Below are positions 7,826 through 17,702 of a stretch of DNA of 64,000 nt, piece after piece (the stretch's first letter is position 1; every line of letters begins with the position of its first letter). The translations under genes and the position numbers were made by a program. Under the pieces are notes generated by a model that saw nothing but the letters and a program-made list of their open reading frames with translations, had not been told where the DNA came from and did no database searches. Source of the DNA: an uncultured Bacilli bacterium (lineage in GTDB: Bacteria > Bacillota_I > Bacilli_A > RF39 > UBA660); contig CAKPMX010000002.1 in the NCBI GenBank assembly GCA_934168205.1, positions 124,001 to 188,000 of the forward strand. The letters are read 5' to 3'.

Positions 7826-9310
7826 ATGAGTTCAAATGATTCTAAAAAAAATTTATATAGGTTATTAAGTTATCCTTATCTTAATGCTTATAACTTTAAT
7901 CTTTGCCAAAAGTTACTTGGTGAGTTAAAAAATACGGGAGATAGAGATTATTATAGTTTTTATGGTTCTTTTCTATTATTGAATAAAAAGTATGATGAAG
8001 CAAAAGAAGCTTTTAATAAGGCTGTAGAAGAAGGTGCTACTATATATTCTGCATATTATGGTCTTTATAGAATAGCGTTAAGAGAAAAAGATTATGAAAG
8101 TGCTTATAAATACGCTGTGTTATGTGATGGGAGAAAAGACAAGACAAAAGTTAATTTTTCTTTACAAAGTGCATTAGCTAAAATGGCTATGGATATAGTT
8201 AATGATCCAAAGAAAGCATTAAATACTGATTATAGTATTGATAGTGAAGATATTTTGTTTACAGATTTTTCGGCTAATTTATATTACGAAAAAGCAATTG
8301 AAGCTTTTAATAATCGTGATATTTTTTCAGTTAGAGAAAACATTATAAAAATATGTGAGAGTGCTGATATGAAAGGGACTGCTTTTAACTTTTTTGAATT
8401 TGTTGATAGTATAGATTCATTAATACTTTTACAAAGAGATGCTTATTTTGAATCTGTAAAAGCTTTTGATCCAGAATATAAAGTTTCTCCTAGAGAAATA
8501 TTAAACTATATCAATATGACTGTTGATACTGATCCTGATGCTGCTTATATGGTATTTAGAATCGAAGAAGACTGGTTAAGTGATGAAGTTGATCCTTTGC
8601 TTGTTAGTTATGTAGATAGAAGAATTAACGAAAGAAGATGCTATAAAGATCTTGATAGAAATCAATTTAGATTTTTTAGATGTTCTAGACATCAAATTAG
8701 AGAAGAAATTGACAAAAATAATTATGCTGTGGCTATTGAAGACTGCGATAAAGCTAGAATGAATTTAGATGTGCCTTTATTTTTATATTATAAAGGTAAA
8801 GCTTTATATCTTTCTGGTAAATATGAGGAAACTACTAAAGTATTAGAAAGATATTTAGAAGTAGGTGCTGCTAAATTTGATAAAGCTTCATATTATTTAA
8901 GTGAATCTTATGCAGCTATGGGTAATGATAGTGTTGCGAAGGATGTACGAGCTGATCATAATGCTATTTCAAATTACTTTGTTGATTCTATAGGAACTGA
9001 TAAAAAGTATGTTGATAAAAAAAGAAAAGAAGATAGAAAAGGTTCTGGAACTAAAAACTTAAGTGTTAATTTTACGAATCTTATGTCGTCTGATTTAACA
9101 TTATCAGAATATGAAACTTATTGTTTTAGACAAAAAATTGGTGTTGTTGCTGGACTATATTGTGATAAGTCTGGTGTTAAAAAAGCTGATAAATTAATTA
9201 GTAAGCTAGAAAAGGAAGCTAAAACTTCAGATGAAAAAAATTTAGTTCGTGCTGTTAGACAAAATAAAAAATTATTACTAGCTAAAGGTACAAAAGGATT
9301 TAAAAAATAA
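7826..9310 (+). CDS. TPR-repeat protein (paralogue 1)
   Basis: This 494-residue soluble protein is built of helical TPR-like repeats: for example 'K-K-Y-D-E-A-K-E-A-F-N-K-A' (about 55-70), 'K-D-Y-E-S-A-Y-K-Y-A' (about 90) and 'G-K-Y-E-E-T-T-K-V-L-E' (about 330). TPR arrays mediate protein contacts; there is no catalytic motif. The C-terminal ~110 residues (around Q-K-I-G-V-V-A-G-L-Y to R-Q-N-K-K-L-L-L-A-K-G) are shared with the next gene, so the two are tandem paralogues. AAAGGTGG precedes the start. No signal peptide or membrane segment is present. Confidence 0.7.
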   Translation: MSSNDSKKNLYRLLSYPYLNAYNFNLCQKLLGELKNTGDRDYYSFYGSFLLLNKKYDEAKEAFNKAVEEGATIYSAYYGLYRIALREKDYESAYKYAVLCDGRKDKTKVNFSLQSALAKMAMDIVNDPKKALNTDYSIDSEDILFTDFSANLYYEKAIEAFNNRDIFSVRENIIKICESADMKGTAFNFFEFVDSIDSLILLQRDAYFESVKAFDPEYKVSPREILNYINMTVDTDPDAAYMVFRIEEDWLSDEVDPLLVSYVDRRINERRCYKDLDRNQFRFFRCSRHQIREEIDKNNYAVAIEDCDKARMNLDVPLFLYYKGKALYLSGKYEETTKVLERYLEVGAAKFDKASYYLSESYAAMGNDSVAKDVRADHNAISNYFVDSIGTDKKYVDKKRKEDRKGSGTKNLSVNFTNLMSSDLTLSEYETYCFRQKIGVVAGLYCDKSGVKKADKLISKLEKEAKTSDEKNLVRAVRQNKKLLLAKGTKGFKK

Positions 9311-9357
9311 AGTAGCTTTAATTAATTATTAAGTAAACATATTAGAAGGTGAAATAT

Positions 9358-10866
9358 ATGACTATTATTGATGTTAGATATCAATTAAATAAAATATTAG
9401 GATATGATAAAATGTATTCTAATAATTTTAAAGAGTGTGAAAAGTTGCTTAAAGTACTTGAAGATGCTGGGGATAGTAGATATTTACTTTATAAAGCTAG
9501 ATTTTTACAAAAAATTAGAGAGTTTGATAAAGCAAAAGAATGTTATTTGGAGTTGACTAATTCTGATACTGAACAATTTTTAGCATATTATGGTTTGTAT
9601 ACTCTTGCTGTTAGCAAGAAAAAATATGAAGACGCTTATAAGTATATTCTTTTATGTAAAAAAAATAGTTCTAACTCTAATATGGGCTTGAGTTTTCATA
9701 TTGCTTTAACTAAAGCTTGTTATGATTTATCTATTAATCCTGATGAATTTTATAATGAAAATTTAAAAGTTGTTCTTGATAAAGAAAAGCAAAGTAGTAA
9801 TCATAACTTGACTAGGTTATATGAAGAAGCAGCTGAAAGCTTTAACAGACATGATTTTGTTACCGCTGTTTCTTTATTACAAAAGATACGAGATGCTGAT
9901 CATTCGGTTAATTCTTCTTTTGAAATAGATCCTTTGCTTAATGGTATTGATAACTTGTTAGAGTTAGAAAGAGTTAAGTATATAGAGTTTGTTCAAAAAA
10001 ATGGAATTGATGCTGAGTTAAAAAATGGAAAAATTGATGTTAAAACATTACTTAATTATATGCAAATGTCTATTTTTTCAAATTTGAGTTTAGTTGAGAA
10101 AGTTTTTTATGATAACTATGACTATATTGCACAATCAACTAGTGAAATAGCATTTGATTATTTACAGAAAAGATTAATTGAGAAAAGAAAATTTGAAAAT
10201 TTAACTAGAGAAGAATTTGAAAACTATAAAAAATGTATGCTTGAAGTTAAAAAGTCTATGTCAATGCAAGATTTTCCAAGGGCTATTGAGTATGCCAATT
10301 TAGGTAAAGAATTAACTGGATTTTCTGTCTTTGATTATTATGTAGGACAATCTTATTTTAGAATTGGTGATAATTTTAAGGCAATAGAAAAATTTAGAGA
10401 ATATTTAGATAATGGTGGAATTAAAGCGTTAAAAGCGAGAGGATATTTAGCTTTTGCTTATACAAATATAGGTGACTACAAAAGTGCATCTTTGATGCAA
10501 GAAGAAATAGCACAATTAAAAAGATTTTATGTTAAGATTGGAAAGAATAAAGTTTATGCTGGACCTATATTTAAAGAAGATAGAGGCAAATCTGGTGAAA
10601 AAAAATTGACTGCTACTGGTATTAGCGAAAGTGTTGATAAATTCATAGATGAAGATCTTGCTGTTGGAGATTTTTACTCATATTCTTTTCCTCAAAAAAT
10701 GGCTTTAATTAGAAAATTATATCTTACTAATATGGTAAAAGTTGCTGATAAATTAATGAAAGAAGTAGAAAAAGAATCTGGTAGTTCAGTAGAAAAACAA
10801 TTTATTAATAAAGAAAGACAAAATAAAAAATTATATATTACTAAGGGTAAATTAGGACAACATTAA
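9358..10866 (+). CDS. TPR-repeat protein (paralogue 2)
   Basis: This is the tandem paralogue of the preceding gene: same length, same repeat layout and same C-terminal block (Q-K-M-A-L-I-R-K-L-Y to R-Q-N-K-K-L-Y-I-T-K-G), but well diverged, so the duplication is old. I use ATG 9358 because AGAAGGTGA lies 6 nt upstream; a GTG at 9349 overlaps that site. It is 47 bp behind its partner and probably in one operon with it. Function unknown. Confidence 0.7.
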   Translation: MTIIDVRYQLNKILGYDKMYSNNFKECEKLLKVLEDAGDSRYLLYKARFLQKIREFDKAKECYLELTNSDTEQFLAYYGLYTLAVSKKKYEDAYKYILLCKKNSSNSNMGLSFHIALTKACYDLSINPDEFYNENLKVVLDKEKQSSNHNLTRLYEEAAESFNRHDFVTAVSLLQKIRDADHSVNSSFEIDPLLNGIDNLLELERVKYIEFVQKNGIDAELKNGKIDVKTLLNYMQMSIFSNLSLVEKVFYDNYDYIAQSTSEIAFDYLQKRLIEKRKFENLTREEFENYKKCMLEVKKSMSMQDFPRAIEYANLGKELTGFSVFDYYVGQSYFRIGDNFKAIEKFREYLDNGGIKALKARGYLAFAYTNIGDYKSASLMQEEIAQLKRFYVKIGKNKVYAGPIFKEDRGKSGEKKLTATGISESVDKFIDEDLAVGDFYSYSFPQKMALIRKLYLTNMVKVADKLMKEVEKESGSSVEKQFINKERQNKKLYITKGKLGQH

Positions 10867-10923
10867 TTTACTCTTTTTTTTAGATTAATTTTATTATATA
10901 ATTATTGTAGGAGGAGAATGTTT

Positions 10924-11487
10924 ATGAAGAAAGGTACAATTGTGGGTTTGATTGTTGGAGTAGTTTTAGTTATACTTGTTCTTACTGGTATTGGTAGTTA
11001 TAATAAGATGACTACAAGTAGAGAAAATGTTGATACTAAACTTAGTGATGTTGATGTTTATTTACAAAGAAGAGCAGACTTAATTCCTAATTTAGTTAGT
11101 ACTGTTAAAGGATATGTACAACATGAAGAGAAAGTTATTTCTGATATTACAACAGCAAGAGAAAATTTAGTTAATGCAAAGAGTATGTCTGAAAAGGCTG
11201 ATGCTAATCAAGAATTATCCAATGCTATTAATGCTTTAATGGTAGTTGTTGAGAATTATCCAGATTTAAAGGCAAATACTAATTTTATTAATTTACAAGA
11301 TGAACTTGCTGGAACAGAAAATAGAATATCAACTGCTAGACGTGATTATAATGATGCTGTTAAATCTTATAATAGTTTAATTATTAAATTTCCTAATAAT
11401 ATTTTAGCTTCTATGTTTAAGTTTGAAAAAGCGGAGTACTTTAAAGCAGACGAAGGAAAAACTGAAGTTCCTGATGTAGAGTTCTAA
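10924..11487 (+). CDS. lemA: LemA family protein
   Basis: This is a membrane-anchored LemA protein: one N-terminal transmembrane helix (about 5-25), then the family's helical bundle with 'Y-N-K-M-T-T-S-R-E-N-V-D', 'L-Q-R-R-A-D-L-I-P-N-L-V' and 'V-E-N-Y-P-D-L-K-A'. The sharp 'A-R-R-D-Y-N-D-A-V' and 'Y-N-S-L-I-I-K-F-P' signatures are present. ATG 10924 is chosen over 10918 because the strong GGAGGAG abuts the first. It is 1 bp before a TPM-domain gene, the classical LemA-TPM pair of unknown function. Confidence 0.9.
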   Translation: MKKGTIVGLIVGVVLVILVLTGIGSYNKMTTSRENVDTKLSDVDVYLQRRADLIPNLVSTVKGYVQHEEKVISDITTARENLVNAKSMSEKADANQELSNAINALMVVVENYPDLKANTNFINLQDELAGTENRISTARRDYNDAVKSYNSLIIKFPNNILASMFKFEKAEYFKADEGKTEVPDVEF

Positions 11488-11488
11488 G

Positions 11489-12418
11489 ATGAAAAAGAAA
11501 TTATTTTTAGTACTAGTATTAGTACTTTTTCCTTTTAATTGCTTTGCTTTAGTTAAACCAACTAATGATTTTTATGTTAATGATTATGCTAATATTTTAG
11601 ATGATGATGTAGAACAATATATTATGCAAAGATCAGTTGATTTGGAAAAACAAACTGATGCACAAATCGTTGTAGTAACTGTTAAGAACTTAGAAGGTAT
11701 GAGTTTAGAAGATTACGCTACTAAATTATTTAGGAGTTTTGGTATTGGCGATAAGGATAAGAACAACGGTTTATTATTACTTTTGGCCTTAGAAGAAAGA
11801 CAATTTAGAGTAGAAGTTGGATATGGACTTGAAGGTGTGTTACCAGATGGTCTTACAGGAAGATATCAGGATCAATATATAATTCCATATTTAAAGAATA
11901 ATGACTGGAATACAGGCGTTAAAACTGGATATACGGCATTTTATAAAAAACTTTGTGATTATTATGAAATAGAAGCATTAGATAATACTTTAACTATTGC
12001 TGATTATAATAGTAACAATTATTATTCTTTTGGGGATGAAACTGATACTGATGCGCTTGCTAGTGCAATAACTTTTGCTTTTATATTTTCTATTATTGGA
12101 TTTTCACAGGGAAATTATTGTCGAATAATAAATGAAAAGAGACGCAAAAAACCTAGTAAGTTTTATATTATTATTTCAACTTTATTATTATTATTTCTTA
12201 CTTTAATGATGATTTTTAGTTCCTTTGAAACTTGGATATATATTTTAGCATTAAAAGAAATATTCTGGCTTGTAGGTAGGCTTCATTCAGAAAATTCAGA
12301 TGGATATCATTCATCTGGCGGTGGCTGGTCATCTGGTGGTTGGTCTTCCGGCGGAGGCGGTGGCTTTTCCGGTGGAGGAGGATCATCTGGTGGTGGCGGA
12401 AGTTCAAGAGGATTTTAA
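11489..12418 (+). CDS. TPM-domain membrane protein with Gly/Ser-rich tail
   Basis: This has a signal peptide (about 1-20), an extracytoplasmic TPM domain (about 22-160, with 'V-N-D-Y-A-N-I-L-D', 'G-I-G-D-K-D-K-N-N-G-L-L' and 'V-G-Y-G-L-E-G-V-L-P-D'), two hydrophobic segments (about 190-210 and 228-262) and a C-terminal tail of SSGGG repeats ending in R-G-F. This is the standard layout of YgcG-type proteins paired with LemA. Some TPM domains have acid phosphatase or assembly roles; none can be assigned here. Confidence 0.85.
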   Translation: MKKKLFLVLVLVLFPFNCFALVKPTNDFYVNDYANILDDDVEQYIMQRSVDLEKQTDAQIVVVTVKNLEGMSLEDYATKLFRSFGIGDKDKNNGLLLLLALEERQFRVEVGYGLEGVLPDGLTGRYQDQYIIPYLKNNDWNTGVKTGYTAFYKKLCDYYEIEALDNTLTIADYNSNNYYSFGDETDTDALASAITFAFIFSIIGFSQGNYCRIINEKRRKKPSKFYIIISTLLLLFLTLMMIFSSFETWIYILALKEIFWLVGRLHSENSDGYHSSGGGWSSGGWSSGGGGGFSGGGGSSGGGGSSRGF

Positions 12419-12443
12419 TAGCAAGAAAAACTTGCTATTTTTC
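12417..12443 (+). terminator. Terminator after lemA-TPM pair
   Basis: A 9-bp AATAGCAAG/CTTGCTATT stem overlaps the stop codon and runs into TTTTTC. Confidence 0.75.
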
Positions 12444-12466
12444 TTTATTTGATAAAGTATTTTTGA

Positions 12467-12472
12467 TATAAT
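12467..12472 (+). promoter_or_regulatory. -10 box of mutS promoter
   Basis: TATAAT lies 18 nt before the mutS start; the -35 region (TTTATT at 12444-12449) is weak. Confidence 0.4.
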
Positions 12473-12489
12473 ATTTCTTGGTGAAGTAT

Positions 12490-15042
12490 ATGAAACGTAG
12501 TGAAGTAGATAGAGAAAAATTAAGTCCTATGATGCAACAATATATGGAGATAAAGGATAAATACGAAGATAGCATTATCTTTTTTAGACTTGGAGACTTT
12601 TATGAGATGTTTTTTGAGGATGCAATACTTGCTTCACGTGTTTTAGAGTTAACTTTAACGGGTAAACAAGCAGGACTTGATGAGAGAGTTCCAATGTGTG
12701 GTATTCCACATCATGCTTATGCCTCATATGTAGATGAACTAATAGAAAAAGGTTATAAAGTTGCGATATGTGAACAGTTAGAAGATCCTAAAGAGACTAA
12801 GGGAATGGTTAAAAGAGATGTTGTCCAAATAGTTACTAAAGGAACAAGACTTGATTCTGGTATAGATGCTAAAAGTAATAATTATATAGCTAATATATAT
12901 GACTTTTCATATTGTTATGGAGTTAGTTATGCAGATGTTTCTACGGGAGAAGTTTATGTTACTTTAATTGATGGAGAAAAATATAAAGTAATTAAAGAAG
13001 TAGTTAGAAATGGTTTTAGAGAAGTTATTGTTAATGACTTAATAGATAGAGAAATAGTAGAAGAACTTAGAACTAACTATGGAATTTTAGTTACAATAAC
13101 TAAAGAAGAATTAGATGATAAGAACTATGAATATATATATAAAGATTTAGAGGATGTTAGACTTATTCAGGCTTTGAAACATTTATTATATTATATAGTT
13201 GATACTAAAAAAGGAGATTTACATCACTTACAGAAAGCTATAGTTGTTAGATCTAAAGAATATTTAGAATTTGATATTAATACTAAAAAGAACTTAGAAT
13301 TAATTGAAACACTTAGAAATAGAGAAAGACAATATAGTTTATTCTGGTTGCTTGATAAAAATAAGACTGCTATGGGATCTAGATTTTTAAAACATAATAT
13401 TGAAAATCCTTTAACATCTAAAGAAGAATTGGAAAGAAGATACAATTATGTATCTAAATTATCTACAGAGTTTATTTTAAGGGATGATTTAATAAAAGCT
13501 TTAGATGAAGTTTATGATTTAGAAAGAATTGCTGGTAGAGTTACATATGGTAATTTAAATGCTAAAGATTTATTACAATTAAAAGGTTCTTTAGAGGCTC
13601 TTCCTAAAATAAAAGAAATATTAGGTAATATAGGATATGATAAAGAAATAGAAGTATTTGATGATTTATATTCATTACTTGATAGAGCTATACTTCCTGA
13701 TGCACCATTTACTTTACATGAAGGACATTTGATAAAGCCTGGTTATAATACGGAACTTGATGAATTAAAAGATATTAGTGCTGGTTCTAAAGACTTTATT
13801 TTAGAGATAGAGCAACAAGAAAGAGAAAAGACTGGTATTAAGAATTTAAAAGTTGGATTTAATAAAGTATTTGGATATTATATTGAAGTACCTAAAGGAC
13901 AAAAACATTTAATTAAAGATGAATATGGTTATGAAAGAAGACAAACTTTAACTAATTGTGAAAGATTTATTACACCAATATTAAAAGAAAAAGAAAATAT
14001 TATACTTGGCGCAGAAGATAAGATCATTAATCTTGAATATAAATTATTTATGGATATTAGAGAAGTAGTTAAAAGATATGTTTCGAGATTACAAAGGTTA
14101 GCTAAAATTATTAGTGAAGTTGATATGTTACAAGCTTTTTCTATTGTTTCTGATAATTATAAGTTTGTAAGACCGGAAATTGTTTCGGATAGAACTGTTA
14201 AAATGATAGGATGTCGTCATCCTGTAGTTGAACAAGTTATGAAGGATAAGTATGTTCCTAATGATATTATTATGGATAAGACAACGGATATTTTATTAAT
14301 TACTGGACCTAATATGGCTGGTAAGTCTACTTATATGAGGCAATGTGCTATTACGGTTATTATGGCTCAGATAGGTTGTTTTGTACCTTGTAAAAGTTGT
14401 GTTATGCCTATTTTTGATAAAATATTTACACGTATTGGTGCTTCAGATGATTTAGTTTCTGGACAGTCTACATTTATGGTTGAAATGAGAGAAGCTAATT
14501 ATGCAATTAGTGAAGCTACAGAACACAGTTTAATTTTATTTGATGAACTTGGTCGTGGTACAGCTACATATGATGGTATGAGTTTAGCGCAAGCTATACT
14601 TGAATATATTCACGATAAAATTAAAGCTAAGACAATGTTTTCTACACATTATCATGAATTAACTGTGTTAGAAAAAGATCTTAAACATTTAAAAAATGTT
14701 CATGTTTCAGCTGTTGAAGAAGATGGTAAAATTACATTTTTACATAAAGTAAAGCCTGGTTCAGTAGATAAAAGTTATGGTATTCATGTTGCTTCTTTAG
14801 CAAAATTACCTGACAGTTTAATAAAAAGAGCTGATGAAATACTTAGTGTATATGAAAAGAAAAATGTAAAGAAAGAAACATTTACCCAAACTTCGTTATT
14901 TGAACTTAGTGAAAGCGAAGTTGAGGCTAAAACTAATCCAATTGAAGAAAAAGTTAAAGAAATTAATCCTTTAGAAATGACACCAATGGAAGCATTGTCA
15001 TTCCTTTATGAATTAAAAAAAGAAATTAAAGATAAAAAGTAA
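12490..15042 (+). CDS. mutS: DNA mismatch repair protein MutS
   Basis: This is a full-length MutS, about 850 residues. The N-terminal mismatch-reading motif F-Y-E sits in 'L-G-D-F-Y-E-M-F-F'. The C-terminal ABC-type ATPase has Walker A GPNMAGKST (about 606-614), the 'D-E-L-G-R-G-T' Walker B and the 'S-T-H-Y-H-E' switch. It recognises mispairs after replication and recruits MutL, which is not in this window. ATG 12490 follows TTGGTGAAG; an upstream in-frame TTG at 12478 is less likely. It heads a run with nusB and the exonuclease VII genes. Confidence 0.97.
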   Translation: MKRSEVDREKLSPMMQQYMEIKDKYEDSIIFFRLGDFYEMFFEDAILASRVLELTLTGKQAGLDERVPMCGIPHHAYASYVDELIEKGYKVAICEQLEDPKETKGMVKRDVVQIVTKGTRLDSGIDAKSNNYIANIYDFSYCYGVSYADVSTGEVYVTLIDGEKYKVIKEVVRNGFREVIVNDLIDREIVEELRTNYGILVTITKEELDDKNYEYIYKDLEDVRLIQALKHLLYYIVDTKKGDLHHLQKAIVVRSKEYLEFDINTKKNLELIETLRNRERQYSLFWLLDKNKTAMGSRFLKHNIENPLTSKEELERRYNYVSKLSTEFILRDDLIKALDEVYDLERIAGRVTYGNLNAKDLLQLKGSLEALPKIKEILGNIGYDKEIEVFDDLYSLLDRAILPDAPFTLHEGHLIKPGYNTELDELKDISAGSKDFILEIEQQEREKTGIKNLKVGFNKVFGYYIEVPKGQKHLIKDEYGYERRQTLTNCERFITPILKEKENIILGAEDKIINLEYKLFMDIREVVKRYVSRLQRLAKIISEVDMLQAFSIVSDNYKFVRPEIVSDRTVKMIGCRHPVVEQVMKDKYVPNDIIMDKTTDILLITGPNMAGKSTYMRQCAITVIMAQIGCFVPCKSCVMPIFDKIFTRIGASDDLVSGQSTFMVEMREANYAISEATEHSLILFDELGRGTATYDGMSLAQAILEYIHDKIKAKTMFSTHYHELTVLEKDLKHLKNVHVSAVEEDGKITFLHKVKPGSVDKSYGIHVASLAKLPDSLIKRADEILSVYEKKNVKKETFTQTSLFELSESEVEAKTNPIEEKVKEINPLEMTPMEALSFLYELKKEIKDKK

Positions 15043-15099
15043 TTATTATGATATAATTTATGTAATTAGTAATGCTTATTTTTGAGAGAGGAGAATTTA

Positions 15100-15504
15100 A
15101 TGAAAAGTAGAAGTGAGTTAAGAGACATTATTGTTAAAGTTATTTATCAAGCTAATTTGTTTGATGAAGCTAAGGTTGATTATAATGTTGATGATTTAAT
15201 TAAGGAACAATTTGATGTTCAAAATGAGTTTGTTGATACTTGTGTTAAAGGGATATTAAAAAATAAAAAGGAAATTTATAAACTTGCTGATAGTAAGCTT
15301 AATAAATGGACAATGGATAGACTAAATAAAGTTGATCAAGCTATTATAGCTCTTGGTATTTTTGAACTTAAATATATTGATACACCTAGTGTAGTAGCAA
15401 TTAATGAGGCTATTGAATTATCTAAGACTTATTCTGAACCCGCTGTTACTAAAATGATTAATGGTGTTTTAGACAAGATATATCATGATGTAGAAAAATG
15501 TTAG
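15100..15504 (+). CDS. nusB: Transcription antitermination factor NusB
   Basis: This 134-residue NusB-fold protein has 'R-S-E-L-R-D-I-I-V-K-V-I-Y-Q', 'L-N-K-V-D-Q-A-I-I-A-L-G-I-F-E-L' and 'V-A-I-N-E-A-I-E-L-S-K-T-Y' segments. NusB binds boxA RNA with NusE in rRNA antitermination. The start is the ATG 8 nt behind GAGAGGAG. nusB next to xseA is a common Bacillota arrangement. Confidence 0.93.
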   Translation: MKSRSELRDIIVKVIYQANLFDEAKVDYNVDDLIKEQFDVQNEFVDTCVKGILKNKKEIYKLADSKLNKWTMDRLNKVDQAIIALGIFELKYIDTPSVVAINEAIELSKTYSEPAVTKMINGVLDKIYHDVEKC

Positions 15505-15513
15505 GTGAGAAAT

Positions 15514-16767
15514 ATGAATGATAAATATATTACAGTTTCACAGCTAACGAGATATATTAAATATAAAATTGATAACGACGTTAATTTAAATGAGGTTTTT
15601 CTTAAGGGTGAAATATCTAATTTTAAAGCGCATACTAGAGGACATTATTATTTTACTTTAAAGGATGATGGTAGTAGAATTAACGCTATTATGTTTGCTT
15701 CTAGCACGAAAAAACTTAAGTTTATGCCAAGTGACGGAATGAAAGTTTTAGTTACTGGTAAAATTAGTGTATTTGAGGCGAATGGTGGCTATCAAATCTA
15801 TGTTAATGATATGTTGGAAGATGGTATTGGTAATTTATATATTGCTTATGAACAGTTAAAGAAAAAACTCGAAGCTGAAGGATTATTTGATCAAACTATA
15901 AAGAAAAAGATACCTAGAATTCCTAAACGTATTGGTGTAGTTACAGCTCCTACTGGGGCAGCTATTAAAGATATCATTTCAACAATTAAAAGACGTTGGC
16001 CTATTGCTGATGTATATTTATTTCCAGCCTTGGTTCAAGGTGAGGATGCTAAAGAAGATATAGTTAAGCAAATTCATAATAGTGTTAATTATGATATAGA
16101 TACTTTAATTGTTGGTCGTGGTGGAGGAAGTATTGAGGATTTATGGGCATTTAATGAAGAAATAGTAGCACGAGCAATATATGAGTGTCCTGTTCCAGTT
16201 ATTAGCGCTGTTGGTCATGAAATAGACTTTACAATTGCTGATTTTGTGGCTGACCTAAGAGCTCCAACTCCTACTGGTGCAGCAGAAATGGCTGTTCCTG
16301 ATATTAATGATATAAAAGCGTATTTAGAACAAATTAAAATTAGGCTTAATAAAGCTATTACTAATGATATTAAAAGATATAGAGAAAAATTAAATTATTT
16401 AAAGTCAAGACCGGTACTTGTTAATCCAATTACTATATATCAGAGCAAAGAAATGGTTTTTGATAATGTTATTGAAAGACTTAAATATAGTATGAAAGAT
16501 ATTGTTAGTTTAAAAGAAAAGAGATTAATAACTATTAAGAATTCTTATGCTTTGAAAAGTCCATATCAATTAATAGATAAGAAAGCTAATAAGTATTTAC
16601 AGATAGTTTCTAAGTTGGAAACACTTAGTCCATTACTTACTATTAAAAGAGGTTATTCTATAACGAGAATCGATGGTAAGGTATTATCTAGCGTTAAGAA
16701 AATTAAAAAGAAAGATGTTATTACTGTTGAGTTTAGTGATGGCGATATAAAGGCAGAGGTATTGTGA
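15514..16767 (+). CDS. xseA: Exonuclease VII large subunit
   Basis: This is the catalytic subunit of the ssDNA exonuclease VII. It has an N-terminal OB fold ('L-K-G-E-I-S-N-F-K-A-H-T-R-G-H-Y-Y-F'), the catalytic-domain signature 'V-G-R-G-G-G-S-I-E-D-L-W-A-F-N' and 'S-A-V-G-H-E-I-D-F-T', then a long coiled-coil stretch. ATG 15514 follows AGGTGAG; nusB stops 9 bp upstream. Its TGA overlaps the next gene's ATG, giving translational coupling. Confidence 0.96.
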   Translation: MNDKYITVSQLTRYIKYKIDNDVNLNEVFLKGEISNFKAHTRGHYYFTLKDDGSRINAIMFASSTKKLKFMPSDGMKVLVTGKISVFEANGGYQIYVNDMLEDGIGNLYIAYEQLKKKLEAEGLFDQTIKKKIPRIPKRIGVVTAPTGAAIKDIISTIKRRWPIADVYLFPALVQGEDAKEDIVKQIHNSVNYDIDTLIVGRGGGSIEDLWAFNEEIVARAIYECPVPVISAVGHEIDFTIADFVADLRAPTPTGAAEMAVPDINDIKAYLEQIKIRLNKAITNDIKRYREKLNYLKSRPVLVNPITIYQSKEMVFDNVIERLKYSMKDIVSLKEKRLITIKNSYALKSPYQLIDKKANKYLQIVSKLETLSPLLTIKRGYSITRIDGKVLSSVKKIKKKDVITVEFSDGDIKAEVL

Positions 16768-17687
16768 TGAGTGAAAATAAGAAAAATACTTTAAGAGCGA
16801 TATTTTATATTTTGTTAGGAATGAGTTTGGCTGGAACAATTATTTTATTTGTACTTAATCAATCTTTACCAGGTTGGTTTGGTAAAACTGATGAATGTAC
16901 ATTGTTTTCAAAAAAATTACATGATGTTTATTCTCTGGTTTTAAAAGAAAATTTTGTTTTATATTTATATTGTTTTATTATGTTGATAATAGCATCTAAA
17001 AGAAAGAAAATTAATGCTAAGACTGTGTTAATTATTATATTTGCTGTTTTAACTAGTGCAACTGCAGTTAATTTTGGAGAAGATTTTGTTGACAATGTTA
17101 GAAATTATTTTTCGCCTAAAGAAATCGAATTTGGTCCTGTTTATAAACCAATGTTATATGTATATCCGACAGAAGATATGGATTTAACTATAAAATTAAA
17201 AAATGATAATCTAATTACATATTCATATCCTAAGTATAATAACGAATGGAGAGTTCACGCTACTGTTGATGGCAATTTATATGATTATGAAACTGGTAGG
17301 AATTATTATGCATTATTTTGGGAAGGTATTGACAATAATATTTACGATATGAATGAAGGATTCATTGTTGCTGGTAAAGATACTGTTAAATTCTTGGAAG
17401 AAAAATTAAGTATACTTGGATTAAATGATAAAGAAGTTAATGAGTTTATAGTATACTGGTTACCTAAAATGGAAGATAATAAATATAATTATATAAGATT
17501 TAGAACTGAAGAGGAGATAAATGCTTATATGCCTATTGAATTTAGTAGTAATCCTGATACTTTAATAAGAGTATATATGGATTTTAAAGTATTAGATAAG
17601 AAAGTTAATATAAAAGAACAAAAGTTAACTAGTGTTAGTAGAGAAGGATTTACTGTTGTTGAATGGGGCGGCAGAGAACTAAAGTAA
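16767..17687 (+). CDS. Membrane protein with KPMLYVYP-type domain
   Basis: This has three hydrophobic segments (about 10-30, 58-72 and 80-96), then an extracytoplasmic domain that opens with 'Y-K-P-M-L-Y-V-Y-P' and continues with 'T-Y-S-Y-P-K-Y-N-N-E-W' and 'Y-Y-A-L-F-W-E-G'. I have seen this 'K-P-x-x-Y-x-Y-P ... L-F-W-E-G' pattern in uncharacterised surface proteins, but know no function. It starts inside the xseA stop (TGATG) and lies between xseA and xseB, normally direct neighbours, so it is co-expressed with a DNA-repair nuclease without an evident link. Confidence 0.7.
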   Translation: MSENKKNTLRAIFYILLGMSLAGTIILFVLNQSLPGWFGKTDECTLFSKKLHDVYSLVLKENFVLYLYCFIMLIIASKRKKINAKTVLIIIFAVLTSATAVNFGEDFVDNVRNYFSPKEIEFGPVYKPMLYVYPTEDMDLTIKLKNDNLITYSYPKYNNEWRVHATVDGNLYDYETGRNYYALFWEGIDNNIYDMNEGFIVAGKDTVKFLEEKLSILGLNDKEVNEFIVYWLPKMEDNKYNYIRFRTEEEINAYMPIEFSSNPDTLIRVYMDFKVLDKKVNIKEQKLTSVSREGFTVVEWGGRELK

Positions 17688-17702
17688 GAAAGGAAAAATA
17701 TT

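Noticed and set aside
12216..12407. Minus-strand ORF over the Gly-rich tail
   Set aside because: It only reflects the repetitive GGT/TCT codons of the TPM protein.
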